From contig JARBES010000117.1 in the NCBI GenBank assembly GCA_030265145.1, positions 20,640,838 to 20,671,269 on the forward strand: a stretch of DNA of 30,432 nucleotides, read 5' to 3'. Below the pieces are notes generated by a model that ran no database searches, had not been told where the DNA came from, and saw only the letters and a program-made list of their open reading frames with translations. Numbering within the stretch: the stretch's first letter is position 1; every line of letters starts with the position of its first letter. Below, one piece after another: positions 24,801-27,800 of this stretch. This DNA is from Strongylocentrotus pallidus. Taxonomy: Eukaryota; Echinodermata; Echinoidea; Camarodonta; Strongylocentrotidae. The translations under genes were made by a program, and so were the position numbers.

Positions 24801-27800
24801 CGATACGTACACCGGGGCGTGTCTCCTCTGCAGAGAAGGCTCTGCCGGGGAGCACTGTCAGAGGTGCGCCCTCGGCTACTACGGGGATGCCATCCAGAGG
24901 ACCTGCCAAGGTGAGTTGGGAAAATGGAACTAAGCTATGATTATTGTTTATGGATTCTTTTTGGACTTTTTCTTAATCTCCTGGCAAAGGGATGCATTTA
25001 AAATGTATAGAAACAAAGGAAATAAGAAATACCACCAATTTGTTCTTTAAGAAAGCCAGTTCAACTAGTTCATAGAGATTCTTCTCACTAGTTTACAAAC
25101 ATACATGAATATTGAGTAATGTCAATTTTTGACTTATGTTTATGTGCTCATGATAATAATGAACTAATAAAACAATCTATGATATGAAAGAGAGGGAAGT
25201 ATGAAATTTATAAATATTGATTTCGTATTTGGATACAGTTTATGTTGCTTTTATGAAAATCGGGAGGGGGATATGAATATCCATTTATTTTTTAATGTAA
25301 AGTAATGTATTATGATTATATTTTATATCTGTACTTGAAGATAAGTACCCCTGACATACCAATTTTTCATAAACATTTCTCATCCTGTTTCCATATTTCA
25401 ATTTTCCTTCCTTCAGCATGTCAGTGTCATGAGGCAGGTTCCCTCTACCCTCAGTGCGACGAGGTCACAGGGTCATGTCAGTGCAGGTCAAATGTCACAG
25501 GTCGGCAATGCGACACCTGCTCCGTAAGTTTGTAGACCCCCTGCATATAATCCATGTTACCCTGAATCAGATACCCCTGGTGGGGTGTGCCTGGGTTGCT
25601 GGTAGCGCTGGATTTAATTTAATTTCTTGTTATTTTTGTCCGATTTCACTTCATCTATGGTGTCACATGGAATTTCAATATTTAGGCCAGGGATTTAGGT
25701 GACATGTTATTGAGGGAATGTGATATGGTTGTCAACAAGTTTGCTTTTCATAGAAAAAAATTGACAGTTGGATTCTTTCAAGAACAGCTACGGTAGTTCT
25801 ACATGTGCTTGTGCATTTTTAATGAAATACATTAAGAAATAAACATTACAGGAGACTGCAGCTAACAAATATAGCTTGCAAGGGAGATTGATTATTTTGG
25901 AGTTGCCTATTTTGTTGCTTAATTTCGAGCTTTTGATGTTGCTACATGCATGTATACTAGAATCAATGGAAAAGGCCTCATTCTGAATGGCAAAAAGAAG
26001 ATTTCATATATCAATCTAGACGCTTTAATTATGCCATAAAATGTGATTCCTTGTTTCCATTTGAATTTTGAGGTTCCATATACAATTTTTGATTAAAGGA
26101 AATAATGCCTTTTTTTGCTCAATCCAATAGGGGTTTATGAAATATAAATTTACATTTCTTGAAGCAATTATGTATCGAGACAAAATTACTAGATACCATT
26201 TTAAGAGACACTGTCTTCAAAATTAGCGTCATGAAATTAAAACTTGTGGTACTGTCAAGATAGAAAAAAGTTATTCTCTCTCTTTTTATAGCCTGGACAC
26301 TTCAACCTAAGCACCGGGGGTTGCCAGTCATGTGACTGCCATCCTACCGGCTCATTGTATGATACCTGTGATGTCATGACGGGACAGTGCAGTTGCAAGC
26401 TAGGTGTATCTGGCCGGCTCTGTGACCAGTGTATGGCAGGTTTCTGGAACTTTGGAGAGAACGGTTGCCAATGTAAGTGATGATAGTGATTTGAATGAGA
26501 GATGTTGTGATTGTGTGATTTACAGCCGTTGATCAAATGGTAACTAATAAATGTGGGACAGATATTTTCAAAGGAGCGAAATGGCCAGCTTCTCATTTTT
26601 TGGAGCGTCCATGCCAGAAATTTTCTTTTATATCTCCATTTAAAAAAATAAATAATGTAATATAGTATATTTTGAAAGATTGACTGATGTTGTAACAAAT
26701 TGTATTAATGTGTAGGCTTGACATATTCTGAAGCAGATATATTTATGTTTCTGAAGAAGTTATTTTCCTGAAGTATGTTTCTAAAAAAGTTATTTTCCTG
26801 AAGATATGTTTCTAAATTAGATATGTTCATGAAGTAAATATATTCTTGAAGTACATATATTCCTTGAAGTATATGCATATTCCTGAAGTACTTGTGGATA
26901 TAAATGTATCTGTAGTAGTTTTATATGTACATGTATTCCTAAAACAGATATATATATATTCCTCTTTCTTCACCTACAGCCTGTGAATGTGAGAAGTTGT
27001 TTTCCGTAAGATAAGTTTCTGAATTAGATATGTTCATGAAGTATATATATTCTATTAAGTAAATGTATATTCCTGAAGTAGATATAGATATATACATGTA
27101 CCTGTAGTAGTTTTATATGTACATGTATTCCTTAAACAGATATATACTCCTCTTTTCTTCACCTACAGCCTGCGAATGTGAGCAGTCTGGGGGTCTTTGT
27201 GATCCTTTGACCGGTCAGTGTGGTTGTCCAGTCAACGTCATTGGTCAGCGGTGTGACTCCTGTGCTCCTGAGACATGGGGATATAACTCCGTGTTTGGTT
27301 GTAAGGTCAGTCGTATACCCTGTTGCATTAATCTCATTTGTAATACTTCTGCTCTAATCTCGTTACTGATATGCTCACACCCAATCAGAAACTTTCAGTT
27401 CACAAGCTTATATCAGTCTTTGGAATTTTGTATTCTGATTCCACGCATGTTTAGGAAACAGTCTCTATTTGATTCCAAACACTTTCCTGGACTTTTTAAA
27501 GAGTTTGAGGGGATAGAAAGTATTATGGAGTATATGTGTTTCATTTCTAGATTGCAAACAAAAAACAGAATTATTAGCAATTAAACAAACATTTGAAGAA
27601 TAATTTTGTTTGTGTTATGTTATACATTTTTTCAAGCATTTTAATGCGATCTAATAATAAACGCGAGTTATCAGTTTTTGTATTTGAATATGTCTTAATA
27701 CATTTGAAAGTATGCTTTGTAATATAAACATAATGAAAGGCTATATCATGTAATCTTTTTTCCCCCTCAGACGTGTAACTGCAGTGATGTAGGATCGTCA

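Noticed and set aside
16385-26472. Second block as a pseudogene
   Set aside because: All twelve exons keep frame, cysteines and GT/AG borders, and changes are mostly silent.
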